This document shows positions 26,196-35,809 of a stretch of 64,000 nt of DNA, piece by piece. Location of the stretch: positions 1 to 64,000 of the forward strand of contig VMSX01000023.1 in NCBI GenBank assembly GCA_013791905.1, in the 5' to 3' direction. Both the position numbers and the translations under genes were made by a program. Below the pieces are notes generated by a model, which was given only the letters and a program-made list of their open reading frames with translations, was not told the origin of the DNA and did no database searches. Source of the stretch: Rhodocyclaceae bacterium (GTDB lineage Bacteria; Pseudomonadota; Gammaproteobacteria; Burkholderiales; Rhodocyclaceae). Each line of letters opens with the position of its first letter. Position 1 is the stretch's first letter.

Positions 26196-26744
26196 TCATG
26201 AACAACTGCCCTGCTGGTTGTCGACCAGAATGGGCCAGAGATAATCGACCGAATTGCCGCTGCATGCGGCGCGGCAGTCGCGGAAGGCCACCGTGACCTG
26301 GTTGCCCTGTTCCCACAGGCTGACCTTGCAGTTGCCCTGCCGTGCGGCCAGCACCACGATCGGCAGGCTGTCGGTCTGCTGGAAATCCGCCAGCCGGAAC
26401 AGGCAGCTGCCATGCTTTGGCACATCGACGCGGGCATCGAGTTGTTCGACCGCCGCATTTTTGACGCTCAATTCGAGCTGACCGCGATAACCGTTCTCGT
26501 CGCGGAAGCTGCAGTTGGCGCTGGCATTCAGGGCCTTTCCCGTAATTGGCGCGAGTTTGCGTTTGGCCAGGTAGGCGAGGGTCTCTTTTTTCAGAGCGGG
26601 TGTTTGTGATGCTGACAGCGGGGCCGGGCCGGGAGCCGGGGATGGTGCCGGTGTCGGTGGCGGTGCCGGGGTGGGTAGGGGCGTGGCGCAGCCGCCCAGC
26701 AGGGTCAGCAGCAGAGCCACCCAGACTACCGGTGCTTTCATCAT
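26196..26744 (-). CDS. lipoprotein of unknown function between gatA and gatB
   Basis: 182 aa. Lipobox LLGGC at residues ~16-20 ([14 protein letters not shown]), then a Pro/Ala-rich linker ([19 protein letters not shown]) and a ~120-residue domain with four further cysteines ([33 protein letters not shown]). It suggests a disulfide-stabilised periplasmic module. The start (ATGATG at 26744) overlaps the gatA stop, so it is translated with the gat operon. I do not recognise the family. Codon usage looks native. Confidence 0.75.
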   Translation of the reverse strand: MMKAPVVWVALLLTLLGGCATPLPTPAPPPTPAPSPAPGPAPLSASQTPALKKETLAYLAKRKLAPITGKALNASANCSFRDENGYRGQLELSVKNAAVEQLDARVDVPKHGSCLFRLADFQQTDSLPIVVLAARQGNCKVSLWEQGNQVTVAFRDCRAACSGNSVDYLWPILVDNQQGSCS

Positions 26745-28225
26745 GTACCGAGGCCGCTTGGCATGCGGCGGTGCCAGTCGGTCAGCAGCTGGTACTGATG
26801 GGCGACGTTGAGCATTTTCGCTTCGCCGAACCACGGGCCAACGATCTGCAGGCCAACCGGCAGCCCGTTGTCGAAGCCGCAGGGAATCGACATGCCGGGC
26901 AGGCCGGCGAGATTGACGGCAATGGTGTAGATGTCCGAGAGGTACATCTGCACCGGGTCGGCGGCTTTCGCGCCGAACTTGAAGGCGGGCGAGGGCGTCG
27001 TCGGTCCCAGAATGACGTCGCATTCCTTGAAGGCGGCGGCAAAGTCGGCGGCGATGAGACGGCGGATTTTCTGCGCCTTGAGGTAGTAGGCGTCGTAATA
27101 GCCATGCGACAGCACATAGGTGCCGATCAGGATGCGGCGCTTCACTTCTGCGCCGAAGCCTTGCGCGCGGCTCTTGGCATACATGTCGTTGAGGTCGGCA
27201 TAGTCCGGCGCGCGATGGCCGTAGCGCACGCCGTCGAAGCGCGACAGGTTGGAACTCGCCTCGGCCGGCGCGATAACATAGTAGGCCGGTACCGACAGAT
27301 TCGAATTGGGCAGGCCGACTTCGACGGTGGTCGCGCCGAGCTTGCGGTATTCGGCGACGGCGGCCTCGACGGCGGCACGCACGCCGGCGTCCATGCCCTC
27401 AGCGAAAAATTCGCGCGGCAGGCCGATCTTCAGGCCGGCCAGGGGCTTTTCGAGGTCGCGGCTGTAGTCCTCGGCCGGGCGTTCCAGCGAAGTTGAATCG
27501 CGCGGATCGAAACCGGCCATGGCATTCAGCAGCAGGGCGCAGTCCTCGGCCGATTTGGCCATCGGCCCGCCCTGGTCGAGCGACGAGGCAAAGGCGATCA
27601 TGCCGTAACGCGACACCACGCCATAGGTCGGCTTGAGGCCGGTCAGTCCGCACAACGCTGCCGGCTGGCGGATCGAGCCGCCGGTGTCGGTGCCGGTGGC
27701 CGCCGGGGTCAGGCGCGCCGCCACGGCGGTCGCCGAACCGCCCGAGGAGCCGCCCGGGACGCAGGTGAGATCCCAGGGATTTTTCACCGGACCGAAATGG
27801 GAGGTCTCGTTGGATGAGCCCATGGCGAACTCGTCCATGTTGCACTTGCCGAGCAACACCATCCCGGCGTTGCTGAAGCGTTCGACGACGTGGGCATCGT
27901 AGGGCGACACGAAATTGGCCAGCATCTTCGAGCCGCAGGTGGTGCGCCAGCCCGCCGTGCAGAAAATGTCCTTGTGTGCCAGCGGGATGCCTAAAAGCGG
28001 CGCCGCTTGGCCAGCGGCCGCCGTCCCGCCAGCGCCGACTTTTGCCAGCTGCGCATCGGCGGCGCGTGCAGCGGCCAGTGTCCGCTCGCGGTCGAGCGTG
28101 ATGAAGGCATTCAGGGTCGGGTTGTATTGTTCGATGCGATCGAGGAACAGCGTCGTTAGCTCGACGCTGGAGATCTTTTTCTGCGCCAGTGCGGCGGAAA
28201 GTTGTTTGAGGCTGGCTTCGATCAT
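26741..28225 (-). CDS. gatA: aspartyl/glutamyl-tRNA amidotransferase subunit A
   Basis: 494 aa amidase. The Ser-cisSer-Lys triad is visible as Lys in PLAHKDIFC, Ser in [13 protein letters not shown] and Ser in [16 protein letters not shown]. It hydrolyses glutamine and passes ammonia to GatB. ATG at 28225 gives the expected [10 protein letters not shown] start, and a TTG at 28246 is in frame. The start codon itself lies in the stem of family A copy 5 and no clear Shine-Dalgarno is visible. Residues ~61-68 (KVGAGGTA), just before the first catalytic motif, are encoded by repeat family B. Confidence 0.96.
   Translation of the reverse strand: MIEASLKQLSAALAQKKISSVELTTLFLDRIEQYNPTLNAFITLDRERTLAAARAADAQLAKVGAGGTAAAGQAAPLLGIPLAHKDIFCTAGWRTTCGSKMLANFVSPYDAHVVERFSNAGMVLLGKCNMDEFAMGSSNETSHFGPVKNPWDLTCVPGGSSGGSATAVAARLTPAATGTDTGGSIRQPAALCGLTGLKPTYGVVSRYGMIAFASSLDQGGPMAKSAEDCALLLNAMAGFDPRDSTSLERPAEDYSRDLEKPLAGLKIGLPREFFAEGMDAGVRAAVEAAVAEYRKLGATTVEVGLPNSNLSVPAYYVIAPAEASSNLSRFDGVRYGHRAPDYADLNDMYAKSRAQGFGAEVKRRILIGTYVLSHGYYDAYYLKAQKIRRLIAADFAAAFKECDVILGPTTPSPAFKFGAKAADPVQMYLSDIYTIAVNLAGLPGMSIPCGFDNGLPVGLQIVGPWFGEAKMLNVAHQYQLLTDWHRRMPSGLGT
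28021..28043 (-). repeat. repeat family B, short form inside gatA
   Basis: Sense strand AAAAGTCGGCGCTGGCGGGA, continuing CGG. It encodes KVGAGGTA in an N-terminal helix-to-strand connection ahead of the PLAHKD catalytic Lys. From memory, GatA proteins pass directly from the Ala-rich helix to GPLxGIPIAHKD, so this is an added stretch of roughly ten residues. Confidence 0.75.
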
Positions 28226-28310
28226 GATGCCGCCGGGCCGCCCCAAGGCATCATGCGCCCCCCTGTGGGGGGCAGCGAGCGGGTTTTTTGCGAGCGTGGG
28301 GGGCTATTCA
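28223..28310 (-). repeat. repeat family A, copy 5 (shortened), spans the gatA start
   Basis: Minus-strand orientation, beginning directly after the gatC stop with CCCCCC/GGGGGG hairpin arms. The loop-flanking stem is a fourth type: CATGATGCC (28223-28231) pairs with GGCATCATG (28247-28255) around the same conserved GGGGCGGCC loop. The inner arm contains the gatA start codon. Confidence 0.8.
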
Positions 28311-28598
28311 TCACTCGATTACCCTGGGAACGAGGTACAGGCCGGCCTCGGTCTCGGGCGCGATGGCCTGAAAGTCGTCACGGCGGTCGGGCTCGGTAAC
28401 AGTATCGGGGCGCAGCCGCTGGACCACGTCGACGGCATGGGCCATCGGTTCGATGCCAGCGGTATCGACGGCCTGCAGTTGCTCGACGAAGGCAAGAATC
28501 CCGTTGAGCTGGTCGCGGGTGCGGGTGGCTTCGGCGGGGGAAATTTCGATGCGCGCCAGGCGGGCAATGCGGCTGACGTCGTCCAGGCTCAAGGACAT
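28311..28598 (-). CDS. gatC: aspartyl/glutamyl-tRNA amidotransferase subunit C
   Basis: 95 aa. It starts [20 protein letters not shown] and has the [20 protein letters not shown] and PRVIE end typical of GatC, which wraps around GatA and stabilises the complex. It is the first gene of the gatC-gatA-lipoprotein-gatB operon. It is divergent from mreB with ~140 bp between starts. Confidence 0.96.
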   Translation of the reverse strand: MSLSLDDVSRIARLARIEISPAEATRTRDQLNGILAFVEQLQAVDTAGIEPMAHAVDVVQRLRPDTVTEPDRRDDFQAIAPETEAGLYLVPRVIE

Positions 28599-28640
28599 GA
28601 TTTATTTGAAATGACTGGGCAGATTGGGCAAAGCGGGCGC

Positions 28641-28669
28641 TTAATTCGCGAAGCGCGTTAGGGTATCAT
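28641..28669 (+). promoter_or_regulatory. possible mreB operon promoter
   Basis: TTAATT (28641-28646) and TATCAT (28664-28669) are separated by 17 bp, 72 bp before the mreB ATG. The -10 fits sigma-70 moderately and the -35 poorly. The flanking GCGCTTAATTCGCGAAGCGC is an imperfect palindrome that could also be an operator or hairpin. Confidence 0.35.
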
Positions 28670-28671
28670 AG

Positions 28672-29784
<1,113 letters not shown>

Positions 29785-29874
29785 GTCCGCTCCCGGTAGT
29801 CTGCGCGGTGGTGTACGCATTGGCGTACTTTTTGCGACGCAGCCCTATTCCCCCGGGGGGAAAATACAGCCTTG

Positions 29875-30783
29875 ATGTCCGTCGCCGGCCACGCGCCGCC
29901 ACCATTCTTCAAGCGAGGCCCGGCACCGCTCGCCCGCCTGGCCTTCTTCGTCACCCTGGCCCTGTTGCTGCTGGTGGCCGATCTGCGTTTCCGGACCCTC
30001 GAAGTGGCGCGCATGGCGGTGGCGACTGTGCTTTGGCCACTGCAAAAGGCCGTCCTCTTGCCGGTTGAGGGTGCGGGCGAGGCCGGCAACTATTTTTCCA
30101 ACCTCTCCAGTTTGCAGCTGGAAAATGCCGAACTGCGCAAGCGCCAGCTGGCGCAGGCCAATCTGCTGCTGCGGCAAACGCACCTCGAAGACGAAAACCG
30201 GCGCCTGCGCGCCCTGCTCATCATGCAGGAAAGGCTGGATGCTCCGGCCCGCGCCGCAGAAATACTTTATGCGGCGCGCGACCCGTTTTCCCGCCGCATC
30301 ATCATTGACCATGGCCTGACGCACGGCCTCGAAAACGGCCAGGCGGTCATTGACGAACTCGGTGTGGTTGGCCAAATTACGCGCGCTTTTCCGCTGACCA
30401 GTGAGGTTACCCTGTTGACCGACAAGAATCAGCTGATTCCCGTGCAGGTAGCGCGCAATGGATTGCGTGCCGTGGTGGCCGGTGCCGGCAGCGGCGCCAT
30501 GGAATTGAAATTCCTGCCGGCCAATGCCGACGTGCTGCCGGGCGACACGCTGGTGACTTCCGGCCTGGATGGTATCTATCTGCCAGGCTTGCCGGTGGCA
30601 AAAGTGATCAGCATCGATCGCAACAGTTCGTTTTCATTCGCCCGCATCGAGTGCGAACCGCTGGCCGGTGTCGAGCGCCATGGCCAGGTACTGGTGCTCG
30701 GCAAGCGCATTGCGCCGGAATTGCCGGAAGAACCCAAAGAGCCGGGCAAAAAGCCGGCCAGGGGCCGTAAAGCAACGAAATGA
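29875..30783 (+). CDS. mreC: rod shape-determining protein MreC
   Basis: 302 aa. One N-terminal transmembrane helix (LARLAFFVTLALLLLVADLR), then a periplasmic coiled coil (~70-110, LQLENAELRKRQLAQANLLL) and the beta-barrel MreC domain (RDPFSRRIIIDHG; GVVGQIT; SGLDGIYLPGLPVAKV). The ATG at 29875 is preferred to the overlapping TTG at 29872. The C-terminus is a basic, Pro-rich tail. It couples MreB to PBP2/RodA in the periplasm. Confidence 0.96.
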   Translation: MSVAGHAPPPFFKRGPAPLARLAFFVTLALLLLVADLRFRTLEVARMAVATVLWPLQKAVLLPVEGAGEAGNYFSNLSSLQLENAELRKRQLAQANLLLRQTHLEDENRRLRALLIMQERLDAPARAAEILYAARDPFSRRIIIDHGLTHGLENGQAVIDELGVVGQITRAFPLTSEVTLLTDKNQLIPVQVARNGLRAVVAGAGSGAMELKFLPANADVLPGDTLVTSGLDGIYLPGLPVAKVISIDRNSSFSFARIECEPLAGVERHGQVLVLGKRIAPELPEEPKEPGKKPARGRKATK

Positions 30784-31304
30784 TTCAGCCGACCCATTCC
30801 TCCCGCCGCATCCTGCTGCCGGCCCGCAGCTGGTTCATCTACCTGTCGCTCTGTGCGGCGCTGGTATTGAACCTGATCCCGTTCGGGCGCTTGCCCGGCA
30901 TCCCCGACTGGTTGGCGCTGGCCTTGGTTTTCTGGTGCATTCATCAGCCGCTGAAGGTTGGCATGGGGGCAGGTTTCTTTTTTGGCCTGGTGATCGATGT
31001 CGCCAACGGCAGTGTCATGGGCCAGCATGCGCTGGCCTATGTGCTGCTCGCCTTCGCCACCGGGGCTCTTTCCCGGCGCATTCTGTGGTTCCCGGTTGCC
31101 CAGCAGGCGCTGCACGTACTGCCATTGCTGCTGGGTGCCCAACTGGTGATGCTGTTGATCCGTCTCGTCGTCGGCGCGGAATTTCCGGGTGTTCTGTATT
31201 TCCTGTCGAGTTTCGTCGCGGTTTTGCTCTGGCATCCGCTCAACTATGTACTGCTCCTGCCGCAGTATCGGGCGGCGGAGCACGATGACAATCGGCCTAT
31301 ATGA
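30780..31304 (+). CDS. mreD: rod shape-determining protein MreD
   Basis: 174 aa with five to six hydrophobic segments, including PDWLALALVFWCIHQP and FFFGLVIDVANGSVMGQHAL, the MreD signature. The start overlaps the mreC stop (ATGA). It is an inner-membrane component of the elongasome. Family A copy 6 separates it from mrdA. Confidence 0.95.
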   Translation: MIQPTHSSRRILLPARSWFIYLSLCAALVLNLIPFGRLPGIPDWLALALVFWCIHQPLKVGMGAGFFFGLVIDVANGSVMGQHALAYVLLAFATGALSRRILWFPVAQQALHVLPLLLGAQLVMLLIRLVVGAEFPGVLYFLSSFVAVLLWHPLNYVLLLPQYRAAEHDDNRPI

Positions 31305-31315
31305 GCCCGAGTATT

Positions 31316-31580
31316 AGCCCGCCCCTCCCGGCCTCCCCGCGCGGGGAGGTGATTGTGGCTCGCGTTGCTCGTTTGTTACGGGGAGTTCCCGTTCGTGCTG
31401 AAGAGCGGATTGCGGCTGGCGCCGCGTGCCGTCTCGCCTTGGGGCGGCCCGGCGGTGAGACTGCTGCCTTTCTCCCCTCGCCCCTTGCGGGAGAGGGGCA
31501 GGGGGAGAGGGGGCGCCACCAAAAGGCCCTTCACCCGCTTGCGGGAGAAGGGCGGCCCGGCGGCAAGGCTAGGCCAGTTA
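31316..31580 (+). repeat. repeat family A, copy 6 (with extended tail)
   Basis: It lies within the elongasome operon, 12 bp after mreD. Hairpin CCTCCCCGCGCGGGGAGG. Stem GTCTCGCC (31431-31438) faces GGTGAGAC (31454-31461), which keeps pairing through one G-T wobble. The tail contains the same CTTCACCCGCTTGCGGGAGA segment as copy 3 and ends in a second partial GGCGGCCCGGCGGCAAGGC. Confidence 0.85.
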
Positions 31581-31607
31581 ACTTCAGTGGCACTGCACTG
31601 ATTGCTC

Positions 31608-33497
31608 ATGGAATTTAAGAACCCTCAGGAGCATCTGGAGCAGTTCAACCGCCGCGTTGCGGTAGCCGGCGCCATTGTCCTGTCTTGCTTTGTGCTGTTG
31701 TTCGGGCGCCTGGTCTGGTTGCAGGTGATTCAGCACGACTACTATCAGACGCGCGCCGAAGACAATCGTATTTCCCTGGTACCGATCACGCCGATTCGCG
31801 GACTGATAGTCGATCGCCAGGGCGAGGTGTTGGCGCGCAATTACTCTGCCTACACCCTGGAAATTACGCCGAGCCAGGTGCCCGACCTGGAAACCACCAT
31901 TGACGGGTTGGCCGAGTTCATCGACATTCAGCCCAAGGATCGGCGGCGCTTCAAGAAGCTGATGGAGGAAAACAAGCGCTTCGAATCGCTGCCGATTCGT
32001 ACCCGCCTTTCCGATGCCGAGGTAGCAAAGTTCATTGCGCGGCGTTTCCGTTTTACCGGGGTGGATATCAAGGCCCGCCTGTTCCGGGAGTATCCGCGCG
32101 GCGCCTTTGCCTCGCACGTGACCGGGTACCTCGGCCGTGTCACCGAGCGCGATCTGGGGCGCATTGAAGCGCAGGAAGCCGAAGCGAACTATCGTGGCAC
32201 CGACCATTTCGGCAAGAGCGGCCTGGAACAGCACTACGAATTCGAGCTGCATGGCATCACCGGCTTCGAAAAGGTCGAGGTCGATGCGGCCGGCCGACCG
32301 GTACGCACCATGGCACGCACCGCGCCGGTTCCCGGGAACAACCTGACACTGACCCTCGATGTGAAATTGCAGGAGATTGCCGAGGAGGCGTTTGGCGATC
32401 GCCGGGGTGCGCTGGTGGCAATCGAGCCGACTACCGGCGGAATTCTGGCGCTAGTGTCGATGCCGAACTACGACCCTAATCTGTTCGTCGATGGCATCAA
32501 TGTGGCGGATTGGGGCGAGTTGAATAATTCACCCGAGAAGCCGATGGTCAACCGTGCGTTGAACGGCGCCTATCCGCCCGGTTCGACCTTCAAGCCGTTC
32601 ATGGCGCTGGCGGCGCTGGAACTCGGCAAGCGGCGACCCGAGCAGGCCATCTTCGATCCCGGCTATTTCAATTTCGGCAGCCACACGTTTCGCGACGACA
32701 AGAAGGGCGGCCATGGCACCGTCGACATGTATAAATCCATTGTGCAGTCGTGCAACACTTACTACTATCACCTCGCCAATGACATGGGCATCGACAACAT
32801 CGCCGCCTTCATGGGCAGCATTGGCCTCGGCAGCCGCACCGGCGTGGATATCGAGGGTGAATCGGAAGGCGTGCTGCCCTCCCAGGCCTGGAAGAAAAAG
32901 CGTTTCAAGAAAGTGGAGCAGCAGAAGTGGTTTGCCGGCGAGACCATTTCCGTCGGCATCGGCCAGGGCTACAACGCCTACACGCCGATCCAGCTGGCCC
33001 AGGCCATCGCTACGGTCGCCAACGACGGCGTGATGTTTCGCCCGCACCTCGTCAAGCACATCACCGACACGCGTACCGGCAAGCAGACGCCGATCGAGCC
33101 ACAGCCCCTGAAAGCGCTGGGCTGGAAGCAGGCCAACATCGATGTGATCAAGCGTGCTCTGGTCGGGGTCAACATCGAGGGCACCGGGACGCGCGCCTTT
33201 GCCGGCGCCGGTTATGTTTCCGCCGGCAAGACCGGCACCTCGCAGGTGTATTCGCTCAAAGGCGCCGAGTACAAGCGTCAGGGGACGAAGGAGGAACTGC
33301 GCGACCATTCCCTGTACATCGCCTATGCACCAGCCGACAAGCCGGCGATCGCGGTGGCGGTGCTGGTCGAGAACGGCGGCTTCGGTTCGCAGGCCGCCGC
33401 GCCGATCGCCCGGCAGGTCTTCGACTATTACCTGCTTGGCAAGCTGCCCAAGGGCGCTGCACCGGCCGACGAAGCAGCGAAGGAGGCCGATGAATAA
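31608..33497 (+). CDS. mrdA: penicillin-binding protein 2 (peptidoglycan D,D-transpeptidase)
   Basis: 629 aa. One N-terminal membrane anchor (VAVAGAIVLSCFVLLFGRLV), a PBP dimerisation domain (~60-230) and a transpeptidase domain with SxxK in PGSTFKPFMA, SxN in QSCNTYYYH and KTG in SAGKTGTSQVY. It cross-links peptidoglycan during cell elongation together with RodA. ATG at 31608; a weak ribosome site follows the repeat. Confidence 0.97.
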   Translation: MEFKNPQEHLEQFNRRVAVAGAIVLSCFVLLFGRLVWLQVIQHDYYQTRAEDNRISLVPITPIRGLIVDRQGEVLARNYSAYTLEITPSQVPDLETTIDGLAEFIDIQPKDRRRFKKLMEENKRFESLPIRTRLSDAEVAKFIARRFRFTGVDIKARLFREYPRGAFASHVTGYLGRVTERDLGRIEAQEAEANYRGTDHFGKSGLEQHYEFELHGITGFEKVEVDAAGRPVRTMARTAPVPGNNLTLTLDVKLQEIAEEAFGDRRGALVAIEPTTGGILALVSMPNYDPNLFVDGINVADWGELNNSPEKPMVNRALNGAYPPGSTFKPFMALAALELGKRRPEQAIFDPGYFNFGSHTFRDDKKGGHGTVDMYKSIVQSCNTYYYHLANDMGIDNIAAFMGSIGLGSRTGVDIEGESEGVLPSQAWKKKRFKKVEQQKWFAGETISVGIGQGYNAYTPIQLAQAIATVANDGVMFRPHLVKHITDTRTGKQTPIEPQPLKALGWKQANIDVIKRALVGVNIEGTGTRAFAGAGYVSAGKTGTSQVYSLKGAEYKRQGTKEELRDHSLYIAYAPADKPAIAVAVLVENGGFGSQAAAPIARQVFDYYLLGKLPKGAAPADEAAKEADE

Positions 33498-33514
33498 TGT
33501 CCGCACAGCGGCAG

Positions 33515-33718
33515 TCTTGCTGCCGCTCCCCCGGTGCCTCCCCTGCCAAGGGGAAAGGGGCAAGCCAGTAGTCTCGCCGCCGGGCCGCCCCAAGGCGAGA
33601 CGGCACGCGGCGCCAGCCGCAATCCGCACCATAGCTACAATAGCGCTCCCCGTAATAATCGAGCAAAGCGAACCACAGTCACCTCCCCGCGCGGGGAGGC
33701 TGGGAGGGGTGGGCCAAC
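33515..33718 (-). repeat. repeat family A, copy 7 (inverted, reaches the rodA start)
   Basis: The only copy lying in reverse with respect to the gene before it. Stem GTCTCGCC (33571-33578) pairs with GGCGAGAC (33594-33601). Its GC hairpin end (CCTCCCCGCGCGGGGAGG) and following GGGAGGGG-type tract directly precede the rodA GTG start at 33720, so the repeat supplies the likely ribosome site. Confidence 0.85.
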
Positions 33719-33719
33719 A

Positions 33720-34805
33720 GTGATTCGCGAACTCTGGCAAAAACTCGTCGCGCCCATCGACGGCCCGCTGATGGGCTTTACCGGACTGTTGCTGCTGGTT
33801 GCCCTGATTGCCATGGCCAGTGCTGCGCCGGGCCGCATGATGACGCATCTGGCGCACATCGTGGTGGCGCTGACCGTGATGCGCGTAGTCGCCCAGATCC
33901 CGCCGCAGCGGCTGATGTCGCTGGCGCCGGCACTGTATGTGTTCGGCGTATTGTTGCTGGTGGCCGTGGCACTGTTCGGCGATGTCTCGAAGGGTGCGCG
34001 CCGTTGGTTGAACCTAGGCTTCATCCGCATTCAACCATCTGAACTCATGAAGATAGCCATGCCGCTGATGCTTGCCTGGTACTTCCAGAAACACGAAGCC
34101 ATGTTGCGGCTCAAGGATTACGCCGTTGCCACGGTAATCCTGCTGATTCCCGTGGCGCTGATCATCAGGCAGCCCGACCTGGGCACCTCGATCCTGGTCT
34201 TTGCCGCCGGTTTCTTCGTGATTTTCCTGGCCGGCCTGCCGTGGAAGGTGATCATTGGCCTGGGTGCGGCGGCGGCGGCGGCCGCACCCTTTGCCTGGAC
34301 CATGCTGCACGACTATCAGCGGCAGCGCATCCTGATGTTGCTCGACCCCGAGAAAGATCCACTCGGCAAGGGCTTCCACATCATCCAGTCGACCATCGCC
34401 ATCGGTTCCGGCGGCATTCTCGGCAAGGGCTGGGGGCAGGGTACGCAGGCACAACTTGAATTCATCCCCGAGCGCCACACCGATTTCATCTTTGCCGTGT
34501 ATGCCGAGGAACTCGGTTTGATCGGCAATCTCGTGCTGCTGGTGCTGTATGCCCTGCTGATCGGCCGCGGCCTGCAGATCGCAGTCAAGGCCGCGAACCT
34601 CTTTGCGCGGCTGGTGGCTGGCGCCATTACACTGATCTTTTTCACCTATGCCTTCGTCAACGTCGGCATGGTTTCCGGCATTTTGCCGGTGGTGGGCGTA
34701 CCGCTGCCCTTCGTCAGTTATGGCGGCACCGCGTTGGTGACGCTCATGCTCGGGGTCGGCATATTGATGTCGATCCACAAGAACCGGATGCTTGTCCAGA
34801 AATGA
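33720..34805 (+). CDS. rodA: rod shape-determining protein RodA (SEDS glycosyltransferase)
   Basis: 361 aa polytopic protein. SEDS landmarks are KGARRWLNLGFIRIQPSELMKIAMP, RQPDLGTSILVFAAG, ERHTDFIFAVYAEELG and GVPLPFVSYGGTALVT. It polymerises glycan strands in partnership with PBP2. GTG start at 33720 (VIRELW); a GGGAGGGG tract 8-14 nt upstream belongs to repeat copy 7. It overlaps rlpA by 4 bp. Confidence 0.96.
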   Translation: MIRELWQKLVAPIDGPLMGFTGLLLLVALIAMASAAPGRMMTHLAHIVVALTVMRVVAQIPPQRLMSLAPALYVFGVLLLVAVALFGDVSKGARRWLNLGFIRIQPSELMKIAMPLMLAWYFQKHEAMLRLKDYAVATVILLIPVALIIRQPDLGTSILVFAAGFFVIFLAGLPWKVIIGLGAAAAAAAPFAWTMLHDYQRQRILMLLDPEKDPLGKGFHIIQSTIAIGSGGILGKGWGQGTQAQLEFIPERHTDFIFAVYAEELGLIGNLVLLVLYALLIGRGLQIAVKAANLFARLVAGAITLIFFTYAFVNVGMVSGILPVVGVPLPFVSYGGTALVTLMLGVGILMSIHKNRMLVQK

Positions 34806-35746
34806 AAACATTTTTTGCTCTTCTCGCCCTGGGTTTTCTTGCCGCTTGCGGCGGCCAACCGGCCAAACCCGGCGGCGAAGGCACTGGCGCAACTCCCGCC
34901 GCCGTCCCGCCAGCGCCGACTTTACCGGCCAAGCCGCCGGGCTACACGCTCAAGCGTGGTGGCGGCTTCTATCAGGACGATGGTCCCGCCGCCGACATCC
35001 CGGTCGATCTGGCCAGCGTGCCCGACGCTGTGCCGCGCGTGGAGTCCATGCATCGTTTCGCCAATCGTCCCTATTCGGTGCTTGGCCGCGACTACGTGCC
35101 GCTGCAGTCGCATGCGCCGTTTCGACAGCAGGGCATTGCCAGCTGGTACGGCCGCCAATTCCACGGCCGGAAAACCTCGAGCGGCGAACCCTACGACATG
35201 TTCGGCATGACGGCTGCCCACCCGACGCTGCCGATTCCCTCCTATGTCAGGGTGACCCGGCCGGAAACCGGCAAGGCGGTGGTGGTGCGCGTCAATGACC
35301 GCGGCCCGTTCCTCCATAATCGCGTCATCGATCTTTCTTACACCGCCGCCTGGAAGCTTGATCTGATCGGCAACGGCAGCGGCACGGTGATCGTCGAAAA
35401 GCTTTCGGCTGATACTTTCTCCCCCCCGTCGCCGGTTGCCGAGCCATTCCGTATCGCGCTGGCTGAAGCGCCACCTGCCGCGGACAAGCCCAATGTGCTG
35501 CGGGATATCGAGGAGCGCAGCGGGCACTATCTGCAACTGGGTGCCTTCGGCAACCGCGACAATGCCGAATCGCTGCGGGCGCGGCTGGCCCTCACCCTGG
35601 GTGAATTGGGCGACCGGCTGCTGATCCGCAGCGCTAGCAATCTGTATCGACTGCAACTGGGCCCCTGGCCGGATATTGGCGAAGCCCGGCGTATCGCCGA
35701 GCAACTGCAGTCGAGCTTCGATCTGCCGAGCGTGCTGGTCAAGTAA
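34802..35746 (+). CDS. rlpA: septal ring lytic transglycosylase RlpA-family lipoprotein
   Basis: 314 aa. Lipobox LAAC at ~13-16, a Pro-rich linker, a double-psi-beta-barrel domain (~105-200: IASWYGRQFHGRKTSSGEPY, RVNDRGPF with the catalytic Asp, RVIDLSYTAA) and a C-terminal SPOR domain (~238-310: YLQLGAFGNRDNAESL). It cleaves denuded glycan strands. Residues ~34-41 of the linker (VPPAPTL) come from repeat family B. Confidence 0.95.
   Translation: MKTFFALLALGFLAACGGQPAKPGGEGTGATPAAVPPAPTLPAKPPGYTLKRGGGFYQDDGPAADIPVDLASVPDAVPRVESMHRFANRPYSVLGRDYVPLQSHAPFRQQGIASWYGRQFHGRKTSSGEPYDMFGMTAAHPTLPIPSYVRVTRPETGKAVVVRVNDRGPFLHNRVIDLSYTAAWKLDLIGNGSGTVIVEKLSADTFSPPSPVAEPFRIALAEAPPAADKPNVLRDIEERSGHYLQLGAFGNRDNAESLRARLALTLGELGDRLLIRSASNLYRLQLGPWPDIGEARRIAEQLQSSFDLPSVLVK
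34901..34923 (+). repeat. repeat family B, short form inside rlpA (opposite orientation to gatA)
   Basis: GCCGTCCCGCCAGCGCCGAC followed by TTT, 23 of 23 bases identical to the gatA copy. Here the other strand is sense, giving AVPPAPT, which blends into the proline-rich linker after the lipobox. Confidence 0.75.
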
Positions 35747-35764
35747 GCCATTTTTTCGGCACGT

Positions 35765-35770
35765 TATAAT
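35765..35770 (+). promoter_or_regulatory. possible -10 box for dacC
   Basis: A perfect TATAAT at 35765-35770, 40 bp before the dacC ATG, in an AT-rich 60-bp gap after rlpA. No -35 hexamer at proper spacing is evident, so this may be an internal promoter needing an activator, or chance. Confidence 0.35.
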
Positions 35771-35809
35771 TCGTTCCATCCCCCTTGCCTCTTTACGCGA
35801 CCATTCCAC

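Noticed and set aside
31316-31580. Family A considered as integron attC sites because of conserved hairpins with variable stems
   Set aside because: No RYYYAAC/GTTRRRY core sites, no intI and no gene-cassette pattern. The genes between copies are conserved housekeeping operons.
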